Shown piece by piece: positions 46,627-56,124 of a DNA stretch of 64,000 nt. Source of the DNA: CAZGCA01 sp964524145. Lineage in GTDB: Bacteria; Hydrogenedentota; CAZGCA01. The notes beneath the pieces are model-generated. The model saw only the letters and a program-made list of their open reading frames with translations, did no database searches and had not been told where the DNA came from. Within the stretch, counting starts at the first letter, position 1. Each line of letters starts with the position of its first letter. A program made the position numbers and the translations under genes. The stretch lies in NCBI GenBank assembly GCA_964524145.1, contig CAZGCA010000017.1:1-64000 (forward strand), given 5' to 3'.

Positions 46627-48062
46627 GACTGAACGGCTGGCCGGCGTTTGGGTTGCTGGTGGTGGCTGTCTCCGTGGTCGCACAGCCTGAGGCCGGTGCG
46701 GGAGTCGCCGCGGACGTGTGGGTCAGTTCGGAAGATATGACGAAGACGCTCACGCGCGAGGAATCCATCGTGTTTCAGCCCGATGACTCTTCCATGCGTC
46801 CGCGCATCGAGGTTGACGCTGCCCGGACGTACCAGTCTATCCTCGGGCTCGGCTCGTCCTTCGAGCACACGACGTGTTTCAACCTGTCGAGGCTCGAACC
46901 GTCGAAAAAAGAAGAAGTAATCGAGAAGATGGTGAATCCGGATACCGGCATAGGCATGAACTTGATGAGGATATGTATCGGCACGCCCGATTTCACGGGC
47001 GAGCCGTGGCGTTCCTATGATGATATGCCGACCGGAGAAACCGACCCGAATCTCGAGCAGTTCTCGATAGCGAAAGACAAAGACTACATCATTCCCGTCC
47101 TGAAGACCGCGCTCGAAAAGAATCCCGACCTGCTGCTCTTTGCATCGCCGTGGAGCCCGCCCGGCTGGATGACGAGCACCGGCGACATGATAGGAGGATA
47201 TCTTCTGCCCGAGTGGTACGAAGCTTACGCGCAGTACTTCGTCAAGTTCGTGCAGGCGTACGAGAACGAAGGTATTCCCCTCCACGCTGTCACGATACAA
47301 AACGAGCCCGGCGTGGACAGAGGAAGAGGCAATCCGAAATGGCGATACCCCTCCTGTCGGTGGACCGGCGAGCAGGAACGCGATTTCATCAAGAACCACC
47401 TCGGCCCCGCGTTCAAGGAGCACGGCATCAAGGCCAAAATCTGGTGTTACGACCACAATTTCAATATCAAGCAACGCATGGGCGATCCCGGGATATCGTA
47501 TCCTCGAACCGTGCTCAGCGACCCGGAGGCAGCTCAATATGTCGACGGGGCGGCGTTCCATCATTACGAGGGCACGCCGGACGGGATGACCGTGTTCCAC
47601 AACGAGTTTCCCGACAAGCACGCATATTTCAGCGAGGGGTCGGTGTTTCGCACGACCGGCGCAATCAAGCTTATCAGCTATCTGAGGAACTGGTCGCGAA
47701 GCTACAACGCGTGGGTCGCCATGATAGACACCGAGGGCAAACCGAACAACGGGCCGTTCCAAGCCCGCACGACCTGCATAATGCTGGACAGCGACAGCCT
47801 TGAAGTGAAATACCTTTATGATTATCACATGTTCGGGCAGTTCATGAAGTTTGTGAAACGGGGCGGAGTGAGGATTCATTCGAACGAAGGCACCAGAACG
47901 TTTGCCAACGCGGCGGTGCGCAACCCCGATGGGAGCGTTGTCCTTGTTGTTGCCAACGCGAGCGGCAAGCCGAAGCAGTTCAAAGTTGTGTGGAACGGTT
48001 TAGCGATCAAACCGACCCTGGGCGCGCGATCCGTTGCCACCTACGTTTGGCATGCCGACTAA
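46623..48062 (+). CDS. GH30-family glucosylceramidase-like glycosidase
   Basis: A 479-residue secreted enzyme with signal peptide (PAFGLLVVAVSVVA). The GH30 opening ILGLGSSFEHTT and FASPWSPPGWMTS are typical. Acid/base Glu is in TIQNEPG and the nucleophile Glu in YFSEGSV, after HHYEG. The C-terminus has the family's beta-sandwich (VLVVANASGKPKQFKV). It hydrolyses beta-linked glucosides, xylosides or fucosides; the substrate cannot be read from motifs. An ATGA overlap with the GH2 stop codon and AAGGAGGAG just upstream indicate translational coupling. Confidence 0.9.
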   Translation: MRLNGWPAFGLLVVAVSVVAQPEAGAGVAADVWVSSEDMTKTLTREESIVFQPDDSSMRPRIEVDAARTYQSILGLGSSFEHTTCFNLSRLEPSKKEEVIEKMVNPDTGIGMNLMRICIGTPDFTGEPWRSYDDMPTGETDPNLEQFSIAKDKDYIIPVLKTALEKNPDLLLFASPWSPPGWMTSTGDMIGGYLLPEWYEAYAQYFVKFVQAYENEGIPLHAVTIQNEPGVDRGRGNPKWRYPSCRWTGEQERDFIKNHLGPAFKEHGIKAKIWCYDHNFNIKQRMGDPGISYPRTVLSDPEAAQYVDGAAFHHYEGTPDGMTVFHNEFPDKHAYFSEGSVFRTTGAIKLISYLRNWSRSYNAWVAMIDTEGKPNNGPFQARTTCIMLDSDSLEVKYLYDYHMFGQFMKFVKRGGVRIHSNEGTRTFANAAVRNPDGSVVLVVANASGKPKQFKVVWNGLAIKPTLGARSVATYVWHAD

Positions 48063-48071
48063 ACAACCTTG

Positions 48072-48133
48072 CATGGACTTGGATCAAATCCATGTTTCCC
48101 TCTCCCTCTGGGAGAGGGTTAGGGTGAGGGTTT
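48072..48133. repeat. Intergenic palindromic repeat with CCCTCTCCC/GGGAGAGGG hairpin
   Basis: Two hairpins follow the GH30 gene: CATGGA/TCCATG (arms at 48072-48077 and 48089-48094) and CCCTCTCCC/GGGAGAGGG (arms at 48098-48106 and 48110-48118). A TTAGGGTGAGGG tail follows the second. The second belongs to a type of GC-rich palindrome dispersed in many bacterial genomes. It could serve as a terminator for the GH2-GH30 pair. Confidence 0.55.
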
Positions 48134-48237
48134 CGAGTGGCAAGAGTCATGCTCCGACATATGGTACGGTGTGCATCGAATCTGGGTAGGATGTCCGACA
48201 TGGAAAAGTCAAACCTCAAGAGTAGGGGGGCGTTCCC

Positions 48238-49167
48238 GTGCAGGGTGCGAACGAGATGACTAACGCCAGAGAGTGGTTGTCAATGCGGGCCCGTGCCCTG
48301 CGTGCATTCTCATTTCCTGTCTCTGTCATGCCTGTGCTGGTTGCTACGTCGGCCGTGAACCCCGCCGGCCAATGGCGCTGGGACGTTCTGATCTTTTCCG
48401 TTCTTGGAGCGGTCTTCCTGCACGCTGCCGGAAACCTGCTGAACGATTACTTTGACTTTCGTTCGGGAGTCGACCGAAAAGTGGACGGCGACGAGGGGCG
48501 TCCGGGCAGGCTGCTGGTTCGGGGCGAGCTCGTTCCGAAAGACGTGCTTGTTGAGGCGGTTGTGTGCCTGCTGCTGGCCCTGTCCGTCGCGGTTTACCTC
48601 GTGTGGAGATGCGGGCCGGGGCTGTTGTGGTTTGGTGCGGCGGCACTCTTCGCCGTTTATGCCTACACCGGTGCTCCGCTGCACCTCAAGTACCGGGCGC
48701 TCGGCGAGCCTCTGGTCTTTGTCACGTTCGGGCCACTCTTGATGACGGGGGCCGCCTACGCTCAAACCGGCCGGTTCGAACTTGCGGCATTGCTGTTCTC
48801 GGTTCCCGTGGGGTTCGCCACCACCGCGATACTGGTGGGCAACAACATCCGCGACTATCACGAAGATCGGGATGGGGGAACAACAACTCTTGCACACGCT
48901 ATCGGTATCCGCGCGGTGACGGTGCTGTACGTGCTGCTGGTGGTGTCGTGTGTGTGCGGAGTCGCCGTTCTCGGAGTGGTGCTGCGGGGACCGTACCTGC
49001 TGATGGCGGCTCCGGTGCTGCTCGTCATGATGAGGGGGCCGCTGAGCGCCGTGGCGCGCGGCGAACGGTTGCCCGACATCGACGCACAGACAGCCCGGTT
49101 CGAGTCCGTTGTGTTGCTGTTTCTGCTGATCGTCCTGACCCTTCACGGAGGCGCAGGACCCTCATAG
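48238..49167 (+). CDS. UbiA/MenA-family prenyltransferase
   Basis: A 309-residue polytopic membrane protein of the UbiA superfamily, closest in pattern to MenA (1,4-dihydroxy-2-naphthoate polyprenyltransferase), which makes the menaquinone precursor. NLLNDYFDFRSGVD is the first aspartate-rich motif and NNIRDYHEDRDGG the second. About eight to nine hydrophobic segments are present. The start could be GTG at 48238 or ATG at 48256. It is flanked by glycan genes and probably serves quinone synthesis independently. Confidence 0.85.
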   Translation: MQGANEMTNAREWLSMRARALRAFSFPVSVMPVLVATSAVNPAGQWRWDVLIFSVLGAVFLHAAGNLLNDYFDFRSGVDRKVDGDEGRPGRLLVRGELVPKDVLVEAVVCLLLALSVAVYLVWRCGPGLLWFGAAALFAVYAYTGAPLHLKYRALGEPLVFVTFGPLLMTGAAYAQTGRFELAALLFSVPVGFATTAILVGNNIRDYHEDRDGGTTTLAHAIGIRAVTVLYVLLVVSCVCGVAVLGVVLRGPYLLMAAPVLLVMMRGPLSAVARGERLPDIDAQTARFESVVLLFLLIVLTLHGGAGPS

Positions 49168-49346
49168 CGGCCCTTTGGCATCGTGCTTATGGCACGCGCC
49201 TCTGCGTAGAGATTTCCGGTTGCGTTCTCTTGACAGGATTGGTATACTTGCCGAAACAGGATCACACGCGCTTGGCGCGAGAAAACAGTGCAGTTGTTTG
49301 CCGGGGCGAAACCGGGTCGGTGAAGCGGAAAAGGGAGATTGCGAAG

Positions 49347-50744
49347 ATGTCAAAGTCTGGAAAGATGAGCCGCAGAGATTTTCTGCGTAAGGCTGGCGGC
49401 GGCACTGCGGTTGCGGGTGCTCTTGGCGCTGCCGGATGCGCCACGACGCCGGCCGGGGAACCTGGGAAGCCGATACAGGTCGCCCAGGCTGCCGCCCCGA
49501 AGACCGGCACGCTGGTTGAGCCGGGTGCAAAGATAAGGGTCGGCCATATCGGGTGCGGCGGTCAGGGCACGCATCATCTCAAGCAGATGGTCGAGCGCGT
49601 CAACACCAAGGGTGACGTCGAAATCAAGGCGGTTTGCGACGTCTACAAGAGGCGCGAGAACCGGGCCAAAGGGATGAGCGGCGCGGACTCCTACCGCAAG
49701 TACAAAGACCTTATCTCGCGGGACGACATAGACGCCGTAGTCATCGCCACGCCCGACCACTGGCACGCACAGAACGCGCTCGACGCGATGGACGCCGGGA
49801 AGGACGTCTATGTCGAGAAACCCGTAACCCTGACCGTAGATGAGGCGCGGAAGATACGCGACAAGGTTCAAGAGACGGGCCGTGTGTTTCAGTGCGGGGC
49901 CCAGCGATGCTCTGACGACTTCTGGTGGCAGGTGCGGGACTTCATCAAGAAGGGCGGCATCGGCAAGGTGCTGTGGGCACAGGGCGATTACAGCCGGAAC
50001 TCGGGCAACCCGGCACGACCCCAGGGTGGCGAGTGGAACTACTCGATTGACAGACAGGCAACGGCGGACGACCCGCAGAGTGATTTCTACATTGACTGGG
50101 ATCTCTGGCTCGGTCCGGCACGGAAACGTCCGTTCTCGAAGCCGCGCTTCTTCCAGTTCCGCAAGTTCTGGGATTACTCGGGGGGTATTGCGACCGACCT
50201 GCTGTACCATCTCTTGGCACCGATGACAATTGGGCTGGATACGAGCTTTCCTGAGCGCGTCACGGCTTCGGGCGGTATATATGTCCAGCAGGACGACCGT
50301 GAGGTACCGGACACGTATATGAGTCAGATAGATTACCCGGACGACTACACAATTGTGCTGACGTCTTCAATGGCGAACAAGCAGGGGTTGCCGACGATCA
50401 TACGCGGCCATCGCGCCACCATTCGCCCGACAGACGGTGGCGCGAGGGTGACCGCTGAAGACGAGTTCAAAGGATGGTTCAAGAAGGAGTTCGGTGCGGA
50501 GGAGATCGTCCTGCGAGTCAAGCCGCGCATGGGGCATATGGACAACTTTCTCCACTGCGTGAGGACGCGCGAGAAGTGCCACTGCGACGCAGAGACTGCG
50601 TATCGTGCGATGGCTGGGATCAAGCTCGGCGTGGAGTCGTACCGGCAGGACAAGGTGATGTTCTTCGACGCGAAGAAAGAACGAACGGTCAGTTCCCATC
50701 CCCGGCCGTCCCGAACGTCGAAGTACCCGACTGTCAAATCGTAG
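49347..50744 (+). CDS. Tat-lipoprotein GFO/IDH/MocA-family oxidoreductase
   Basis: A 465-residue oxidoreductase. The Tat motif MSRRDFLRKAGG is followed by GAAGC (Cys near 33), giving a possible lipid anchor. VGHIGCGGQGTHH starts the Rossmann domain. VIATPDHWHAQ and VEKPVTLTVDEA contain the cofactor and catalytic Lys region, and WDLWLGPARKRPF is the substrate domain. AAGGGAG precedes the ATG. The palindromic repeat at 50812-50895 separates it from the cytoplasmic oxidoreductase that follows, so co-transcription is possible but not certain. Confidence 0.92.
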   Translation: MSKSGKMSRRDFLRKAGGGTAVAGALGAAGCATTPAGEPGKPIQVAQAAAPKTGTLVEPGAKIRVGHIGCGGQGTHHLKQMVERVNTKGDVEIKAVCDVYKRRENRAKGMSGADSYRKYKDLISRDDIDAVVIATPDHWHAQNALDAMDAGKDVYVEKPVTLTVDEARKIRDKVQETGRVFQCGAQRCSDDFWWQVRDFIKKGGIGKVLWAQGDYSRNSGNPARPQGGEWNYSIDRQATADDPQSDFYIDWDLWLGPARKRPFSKPRFFQFRKFWDYSGGIATDLLYHLLAPMTIGLDTSFPERVTASGGIYVQQDDREVPDTYMSQIDYPDDYTIVLTSSMANKQGLPTIIRGHRATIRPTDGGARVTAEDEFKGWFKKEFGAEEIVLRVKPRMGHMDNFLHCVRTREKCHCDAETAYRAMAGIKLGVESYRQDKVMFFDAKKERTVSSHPRPSRTSKYPTVKS

Positions 50745-50811
50745 CAGGAATTGCGGCAAGAGTTGTCTTATCTTGCAGGTCATACTGCGGAGAGCGTAAA
50801 GTGGTTCTCAT

Positions 50812-50895
50812 GTCATTCTGAGGAACGAAGCGGCGAAGAATCTCAATCGTGCGTATGAGGCAAAAACAGAGATTCTTCGCTACGCTCAGAATGAC
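50812..50895. repeat. Palindromic repeat (GTCATTCTGA type), copy 1
   Basis: An imperfect inverted repeat: the left arm begins GTCATTCTGA at 50812 and the right arm ends TCAGAATGAC at 50895, with GAAGAATCTC/GAGATTCTTC inside. The same element with perfect arms is found at 62745-62824. It looks like a small non-coding palindromic element. Confidence 0.75.
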
Positions 50896-50991
50896 AGGGC
50901 GGCGCGCTTTGTGTTCCCGCTAATGGATTGAGTTGGGCATTGCACACAGCGTGGGAAGAGTTTTCAGGATGGAGATAAGGAGAACGCGACG

Positions 50992-52236
50992 ATGGCTGCT
51001 ATGAAACTTGGAATGGTGGGTGCGGGCTTTGTTGCGAAGTTTCACGCGCGGGCCCTCGCCCAGGTGAGAAACATAGAACTGGCAGGCGTGACTGCACTGG
51101 CGGGCGCCGAAGAGCTTGCAAAGAGTGCGAAGCAAGAAGGGCTCGGCGACACCAAGGTGTACAAGGACGTCAAGGAGATGGCCAAGAACGTCGACGCCGT
51201 CGCCATCTTCATACCCAACTTCGCGCGGCTCGAGACAATGGAACAGATCGCCGAGGCCGCGAAGGAAGGCGCAAAGCTCAAGGGCGTCATCTGCGAGAAG
51301 CCGCTCGCGAGAAACATGAAAGAGGCCCGGCGCATGGTCGAGCTTGCCGACGGTGCCGGTCTGAAGACGGCGTATTTCGAGAACCAGATCTTCATGCCGA
51401 CCGTACGGAACGCTATGGACCAGCTCGCACCGCAGCAGAAGGCTATGGGGCCGATACACCTCACGCGGTCGAACGAAGAGCACGGCGGGCCGCATGAGCC
51501 GTGGTTCTGGGATCCCACCCGGCAGGGAGGCGGCGTGCTCTGCGACATGGGGTGTCACAGCATCGCTGTCGGCTGGTACGTCCTGACGCCGATTGGCAAG
51601 CCCGTGACCTTCCTCGAACCGCAGACCGTTACTGCAACCACGCTCCTGCTCAAGTGGGGTAAGGAGGATTGGCGCGCAAAGCTCATGGAACGCGGTGTTG
51701 ACTACTCGAAGACGCCCGCCGAGGACTTCGCCACGGCGATCATCACGTTCAAGAATCCCGATACCGGCCAGATAGTGATGGGCCAGGTGACGGACTCGTG
51801 GATGTACGACGCGCCCGGGCTGCGGCTGCTGATGGAAGGCTATGGTGCGGGCTACTCGTTTGTCGTAAACAGCCTCGAGTCGCCGAGCCACATCTTCATC
51901 GCTGACGTGGCGGCTGAGGCCGTCGCTGACGCCGAGCTGGCGCTCGAGAAAGCCCAGGCGAGCCGGGGCCTGCTCACGCTTCAGGCGAACGAGGCGGACC
52001 TTTACGGTTACGTCGCTGAGAATGCCGATGCCGCGACTGCGTTCATGGCCGGCAAGGACGCCTACCTGCCGTGGAGTTACGGGCTCGAGATCACCAAGCT
52101 CATTATGGCCGGTTACATGTCTGCGGAACGCGGCACGACCCTTGACCTGACCGATGCCGCCGTACAGAAGGAGCTTGAAACCTACGTCCCGCTGATCCAG
52201 CAGGGGAAGGGTGGAGAGATCCTGCAGGTGTTGTAG
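50992..52236 (+). CDS. Cytoplasmic GFO/IDH/MocA-family oxidoreductase
   Basis: A 414-residue oxidoreductase without signal peptide. LGMVGAGFVAKFHARAL is the dinucleotide-binding motif, AIFIPN replaces the usual IATP, and ICEKPLARNMKEA gives the E-K-P catalytic Lys. GGGVLCDMGCHSI holds the conserved C-x-x-G-C/H substrate region. AAGGAG lies before the ATG at 50992. Unlike the five Tat members in this window it would act in the cytoplasm, possibly on sugar acids or oxidised sugars taken up by the cell. Confidence 0.9.
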   Translation: MAAMKLGMVGAGFVAKFHARALAQVRNIELAGVTALAGAEELAKSAKQEGLGDTKVYKDVKEMAKNVDAVAIFIPNFARLETMEQIAEAAKEGAKLKGVICEKPLARNMKEARRMVELADGAGLKTAYFENQIFMPTVRNAMDQLAPQQKAMGPIHLTRSNEEHGGPHEPWFWDPTRQGGGVLCDMGCHSIAVGWYVLTPIGKPVTFLEPQTVTATTLLLKWGKEDWRAKLMERGVDYSKTPAEDFATAIITFKNPDTGQIVMGQVTDSWMYDAPGLRLLMEGYGAGYSFVVNSLESPSHIFIADVAAEAVADAELALEKAQASRGLLTLQANEADLYGYVAENADAATAFMAGKDAYLPWSYGLEITKLIMAGYMSAERGTTLDLTDAAVQKELETYVPLIQQGKGGEILQVL

Positions 52237-52262
52237 TCGGCAGACGGGAATACAAGATTAGA

Positions 52263-52299
52263 GGGGGCACCTTCCGTAGTACGGAGGTGCCCCCTTTAT
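52263..52299 (+). terminator. Strong stem-loop terminator
   Basis: A 14-bp stem with one bulge: GGGGGCACC pairs with GGTGCCCCC and TCCGT with ACGGA around an AGT loop, followed by TTTAT. It sits between the convergent oxidoreductase and HEAT-repeat genes and probably stops transcription from the plus strand; a minus-strand effect is possible. Confidence 0.85.
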
Positions 52300-52307
52300 C
52301 GTGTGAG

Positions 52308-54398
52308 TTACTTATCGAACCTTAGCGGTCTGTTTCGGGGGGTAGTGATGCGCATACAGAACCCCCAATCGCCGCCGCCTTGAAGAATCTTCAGCAGGAT
52401 GGTGTTCGTGCCGGACTCGAGTCGCGTCTCCACAACGTCCTGATCGATCTCCACACCGCGGTCCGCCTTGTTGTTGTGGATCTGTTTGCCGTTGAGCCAG
52501 CAGATGATACCGTCGTCGCTGCCGATCTTGAAAAGCACGTCCTGGGCAGTGTCCGAGTCTACCGTTGCGTGCGCGTACACAGCAACGCGGTTGTTCGGAC
52601 TGAGTATAGCGCCCAGATCGAAAATGCCCTGCGGGTCACCGGTGCTGTACTTTTTCCATTTGAACGTCTTCCCTGCAACTTCATACGTTCCCGCAAGGTC
52701 GATCTCCTGCTCGGGGATGTATGGCGTGTCCCAGTCATCCCTGTTTGGACACGGGAACGGTCCGATAAGGTGCCACGTTGTCAGAAACCCGGATTGCACC
52801 GCAAGGTCAACAGTCACGCCAAGATCGTAGAGCAGTCTGGCTGCCTGTAGTGCCAGCGCGCGCCGTGGCCCGGCGTCGATAGCTTTTTCGAGAACCTCTA
52901 TTGCCCGTTGGCGGTCACCTGATTTCGCCAAGCCGTCACCGATGGCTATGTATGCGGTCAGTGCCGCGCTCTTGGAAGCGCCGGACGAGATATAGGGTTC
53001 AACCTTCGGCAATGACTGCGGACTGGCTATGGCGGCTATACCGGCGAGCGCGCTCCGCCGTTCATCATTTCCGTCGGCCAGGTCCACCGCCGTTTCATAC
53101 ATTTCGAGCGCGACATTCTTCTCGTCCTTCTTGAGTCGCGCGTCAGCGAGTTGAATATAGCTGCGCAACGCGATCGGCCGTGTCTCGTCCGACCCTTTCT
53201 GTGCCGCCTCGAGCAAGGTGGATTCGAACGAAGGGTCATCGAGCTGGCCGAGCACGTCGAGAGCGGCAACGCGAACCTCGGCGCTCCTGTCCTTGAGGGA
53301 TTTCCTTATTGCAGGCACCGACTGGGGATCCCCGCGCGCGGCCAGAACGCGTACCAGGCCAGACCGGACCATCGGGTTTGCTCCGCGCATGGCGTCGGCG
53401 AGAGCGCGGTCCGCATCGTTGCCCGGGATGCTTGCGAGGCAGGCTGTCGCGCTGCCCCTGACCTGCTTGCTTTCGTCGCCGAGATAGGGAAGAGCGGTTT
53501 GTATCGAGTCCGTCAGCCCTGCTCGTCCGAGCCCGACAAGTGCCGCGCATTTCTGCCACTCTGTCGTCGAGAGCCGGAGGAGCCGCTCGTACATCTTCGC
53601 AGCGGCCTGCGGGCTGTCAAGCTGAGCCTCCGCAAGACGCAGGTAGTCGTTGATCGCGCGACGACGGTCACGCTCCGATTCGGTTTTCATCGCGTTGAAG
53701 ACCGTGCGTTCGCTGGGTCGCAAACCGATTCGGCCGAGCGCGTCGATAGCCTCCATGCGGATGTTTGGGTCGTCGCTGTTCGCTTCCATTATCAGCGCGA
53801 AATTCGCTGCTGCATAGCGCTTGATTCCGATCGTCTTGATGAGCGCCGCCCGGAACTCACCATCCGCATAGTCGAGCGCATCGACAATGGCCTTGCCGGC
53901 TGCATCGCCGGGTATTCGTTCCAGCGCCCAACGTGCCATCTCGCGAACGTCACGGTCGCGGAGAAGATCCGCGAGCGTGGGGACAGCTTCGTCCTTGCCG
54001 GCCAACGCCAGACATCGGAGGACGCGGTGCCGCGCCCCAACCGGCAGGTCGGACTTCGCCAGCTTGCACAAGGCAGCCGATGCCGTGCGCCGGTCCGTTT
54101 CCGTGCCGCGCCGCGTGGTGGGGCCGACGATCTTTTCGAGCGCGATCAGTGCGGCACCCGCGACGGCCTTGTCGCTGCTGCCCAGCAACGGTTTCAAGGC
54201 CGGTATCGCCTGCGGCCCGATGGCCGCTGCATTCTCGAACGCTTCGGCCCTTACCTTCGCGTCCTGCGAGCCCAGCTTCTCGATGAACGAGCCTATCTCC
54301 GCATCGGTTGCCGCAAACCCGGCGGCAGGAACCGTCACCAGCAACGCGAGCAGCACTGCAATCGGTGGTATGCTTCTTACTCTCCGCATCGTCTTCAT
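52308..54398 (-). CDS. Secreted HEAT-repeat protein with C-terminal beta domain
   Basis: A 696-residue protein with a signal peptide ending near GFA-ATD. Residues about 35-420 are HEAT/PBS-type repeats (VRAEAFENAAAIGPQAIPAL; MEAIDALGRIGL; VRVAALDVLGQLDD). A TPR-like helical stretch follows (GDRQRAIEVLEKAIDAG). The last 150 residues are beta-rich with HLIGPFPCPNRDDWDTPY and IGSDDGIICWLNGK, a PA14/laminin-like carbohydrate-binding pattern. No catalytic motif is seen. It may hold a glycan while scaffolding enzymes. Start 54389 (GAGGAG at nine bases) is an alternative. It is followed by the oxidoreductase gene upstream on the same strand with a 45-bp spacing. Confidence 0.82.
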   Translation of the reverse strand: MKTMRRVRSIPPIAVLLALLVTVPAAGFAATDAEIGSFIEKLGSQDAKVRAEAFENAAAIGPQAIPALKPLLGSSDKAVAGAALIALEKIVGPTTRRGTETDRRTASAALCKLAKSDLPVGARHRVLRCLALAGKDEAVPTLADLLRDRDVREMARWALERIPGDAAGKAIVDALDYADGEFRAALIKTIGIKRYAAANFALIMEANSDDPNIRMEAIDALGRIGLRPSERTVFNAMKTESERDRRRAINDYLRLAEAQLDSPQAAAKMYERLLRLSTTEWQKCAALVGLGRAGLTDSIQTALPYLGDESKQVRGSATACLASIPGNDADRALADAMRGANPMVRSGLVRVLAARGDPQSVPAIRKSLKDRSAEVRVAALDVLGQLDDPSFESTLLEAAQKGSDETRPIALRSYIQLADARLKKDEKNVALEMYETAVDLADGNDERRSALAGIAAIASPQSLPKVEPYISSGASKSAALTAYIAIGDGLAKSGDRQRAIEVLEKAIDAGPRRALALQAARLLYDLGVTVDLAVQSGFLTTWHLIGPFPCPNRDDWDTPYIPEQEIDLAGTYEVAGKTFKWKKYSTGDPQGIFDLGAILSPNNRVAVYAHATVDSDTAQDVLFKIGSDDGIICWLNGKQIHNNKADRGVEIDQDVVETRLESGTNTILLKILQGGGDWGFCMRITTPRNRPLRFDK

Positions 54399-54443
54399 CT
54401 CCTCAACTTGCGCCGGATCTCATCCCCGCGAGTTTTGCCGAAC

Positions 54444-55772
54444 CTACAGGTGCCACGGCGCCCGGTACGGTTTGCTGACCATTCGGTTTGCCGCGTCATC
54501 GCCTATGAACTGTTCCTGCTCGTGATCCCAGTGCACCTTGCGGCCCAGCAGGAACGAGATGTTGCCAAGGTGCGACAACGTCGTCGAATGGTGCCCGATC
54601 TCGACCTCGGAAATCGGACGTGTGCGCGCCCTGATACAATCGATCCAGTTGCGTTTCTGGTCGGGACTCCTGTAAAGCTGGATATCGCTGGGGCCGATCG
54701 TCTCGTCAACATCGCCATACACCTTGTAGCCCCCGCGATCGACGAATATCCTGCCCTTGTCGCCGTAGAACATGATCCCGTAGCCTTTACCCGGCTCGAA
54801 CGGCTCTTCTCCCTGCGTCCAGATGAGGTCGAAGTTCTCGTACTCGTACTTGATGGTCATCAACCTGGGGAACTCGAACATGTTGTCCTCGTACATGGTG
54901 CCCATCGCCTCGATCGTGTGCGGACCCGTCATGTCAGCGCCCATTCCCCATTGCGCGATATCGTTGAGGTGGACGCCCCAGTCCGTGAGCAGCCCGCCCG
55001 AATAGTCCCTGAAATAGCGGAAGTTGTACGGGTGGCGCTGCGGGTTGTACGGAACCCACGGCGCGGGCCCCAGCCACATGTTCCAATCCAGGCCAGGCGG
55101 CGGGTCGGTGTCGGGAACCCAATCGGAATGCGGGTTGCTCCCGAACCATGTTCGGGCCAGCTTCACCGTGCCGATACGGCCGTTTTGCACCAACTCGCAG
55201 ACGTGCCGGAAGTGGCTCTGCGAACGCTGCTGTGTCCCCATCTGGACGACCCGGTCGTACCGGCGTGCAGCGTCCACCATGGCCCGCCCTTCTTTGATGG
55301 TGATCGTGAGCGGTTTCTCGACATAGACATCTTTCCCGGCTTGGCATGAGTGGATCGTCGTCAGCGCGTGCCAGTGGTCCGGGGTCGCAATAAGCACCGC
55401 GTCAATATCGTTGCGGTCGAGCAGGCGCCTGTAGTCATTGTACACGTCCGCCTTGGGAGCGTTCCGTCTCTGCGCTACGTCGTCCACCCGTTTCTTCGCA
55501 TTCCCGCGACGGTTCTCATCAACGTCGCAAACAGCCGCCACCACGGCGTCGGACATGCCGAGCAGTCCGCCGAGGTGACCGCTACCCATGCCCCCCACGC
55601 CTATCATCCCGATGACAAGCGTTTCGCTCGGCGGGACCTTCTTCCTGCCGGAGGTTCCGACGCCGGCCTTGATCGTAGCGCACCCGCTCACGGCGAGACC
55701 CAGGCCTGCGGCTCCCATGCCGCTTCGGCGCAGGAACTCCCGCCGGGACACCCATCGTTCGTTCTTCTTCAT
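54444..55772 (-). CDS. Tat-lipoprotein GFO/IDH/MocA-family oxidoreductase
   Basis: A 442-residue oxidoreductase. Tat motif VSRREFLRRSGM is followed by a lipobox-like VSGC. MIGVGGMGSGH starts the Rossmann domain and VEKPLTITIKEG gives the catalytic Lys. WNMWLGPAPWVPY and DWGVHLNDIAQWG form the substrate domain. GGGAGGTTG precedes the ATG; the longer frame from 55829 is not supported. It is the first gene of a minus-strand pair with the HEAT-repeat gene and is divergent from the amidohydrolase-to-DUF1080 run. Confidence 0.92.
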   Translation of the reverse strand: MKKNERWVSRREFLRRSGMGAAGLGLAVSGCATIKAGVGTSGRKKVPPSETLVIGMIGVGGMGSGHLGGLLGMSDAVVAAVCDVDENRRGNAKKRVDDVAQRRNAPKADVYNDYRRLLDRNDIDAVLIATPDHWHALTTIHSCQAGKDVYVEKPLTITIKEGRAMVDAARRYDRVVQMGTQQRSQSHFRHVCELVQNGRIGTVKLARTWFGSNPHSDWVPDTDPPPGLDWNMWLGPAPWVPYNPQRHPYNFRYFRDYSGGLLTDWGVHLNDIAQWGMGADMTGPHTIEAMGTMYEDNMFEFPRLMTIKYEYENFDLIWTQGEEPFEPGKGYGIMFYGDKGRIFVDRGGYKVYGDVDETIGPSDIQLYRSPDQKRNWIDCIRARTRPISEVEIGHHSTTLSHLGNISFLLGRKVHWDHEQEQFIGDDAANRMVSKPYRAPWHL

Positions 55773-56124
55773 ATCAACCTCCCATAGTCCCCGGCAACAC
55801 CTACATGAGTACTGAGAACGGTTTCCCAAGTCCGCAATCGGCTAAACGTGCCTTGTCGGTAGAGTAAACACCGTACAACCTCAAATGTCAAGCTGCGCCG
55901 GATGCGCTCCATACTCTGGACACGGGCTTCCAGTTTCGTGAGTAGGGGATGGAAACGGCTACGAAGAGTTCCTCCGTCAAAGGAAGGTTTGTCCGAAGAC
56001 ACGATCACGGTTGCGCTTGCGACGGTATATATGCGAAGATTAACCATGTTGGAGCCAACAGCGAAGAGCGCGAGCAGGCGGGAGTGTTTATGGCCGTGCG
56101 GGATCCTGGGCCGCAGGGGACGTT
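55773..56124. other. Divergent intergenic region, 352 bp
   Basis: Separates the minus-strand oxidoreductase from the plus-strand amidohydrolase-like gene, so promoters for both runs should be here. Short frames exist on both strands but none resembles a protein. I cannot identify a promoter with confidence. Confidence 0.45.

Noticed and set aside
48310..49146. Minus-strand frame opposite the prenyltransferase gene
   Set aside because: It is rich in His, Gln and Arg and lacks membrane segments, as expected for a shadow of a hydrophobic plus-strand gene.
53151..55349. Long plus-strand frame opposite the HEAT-repeat and oxidoreductase genes
   Set aside because: Its length reflects high GC content; the minus strand holds clear HEAT repeats and a Rossmann fold.
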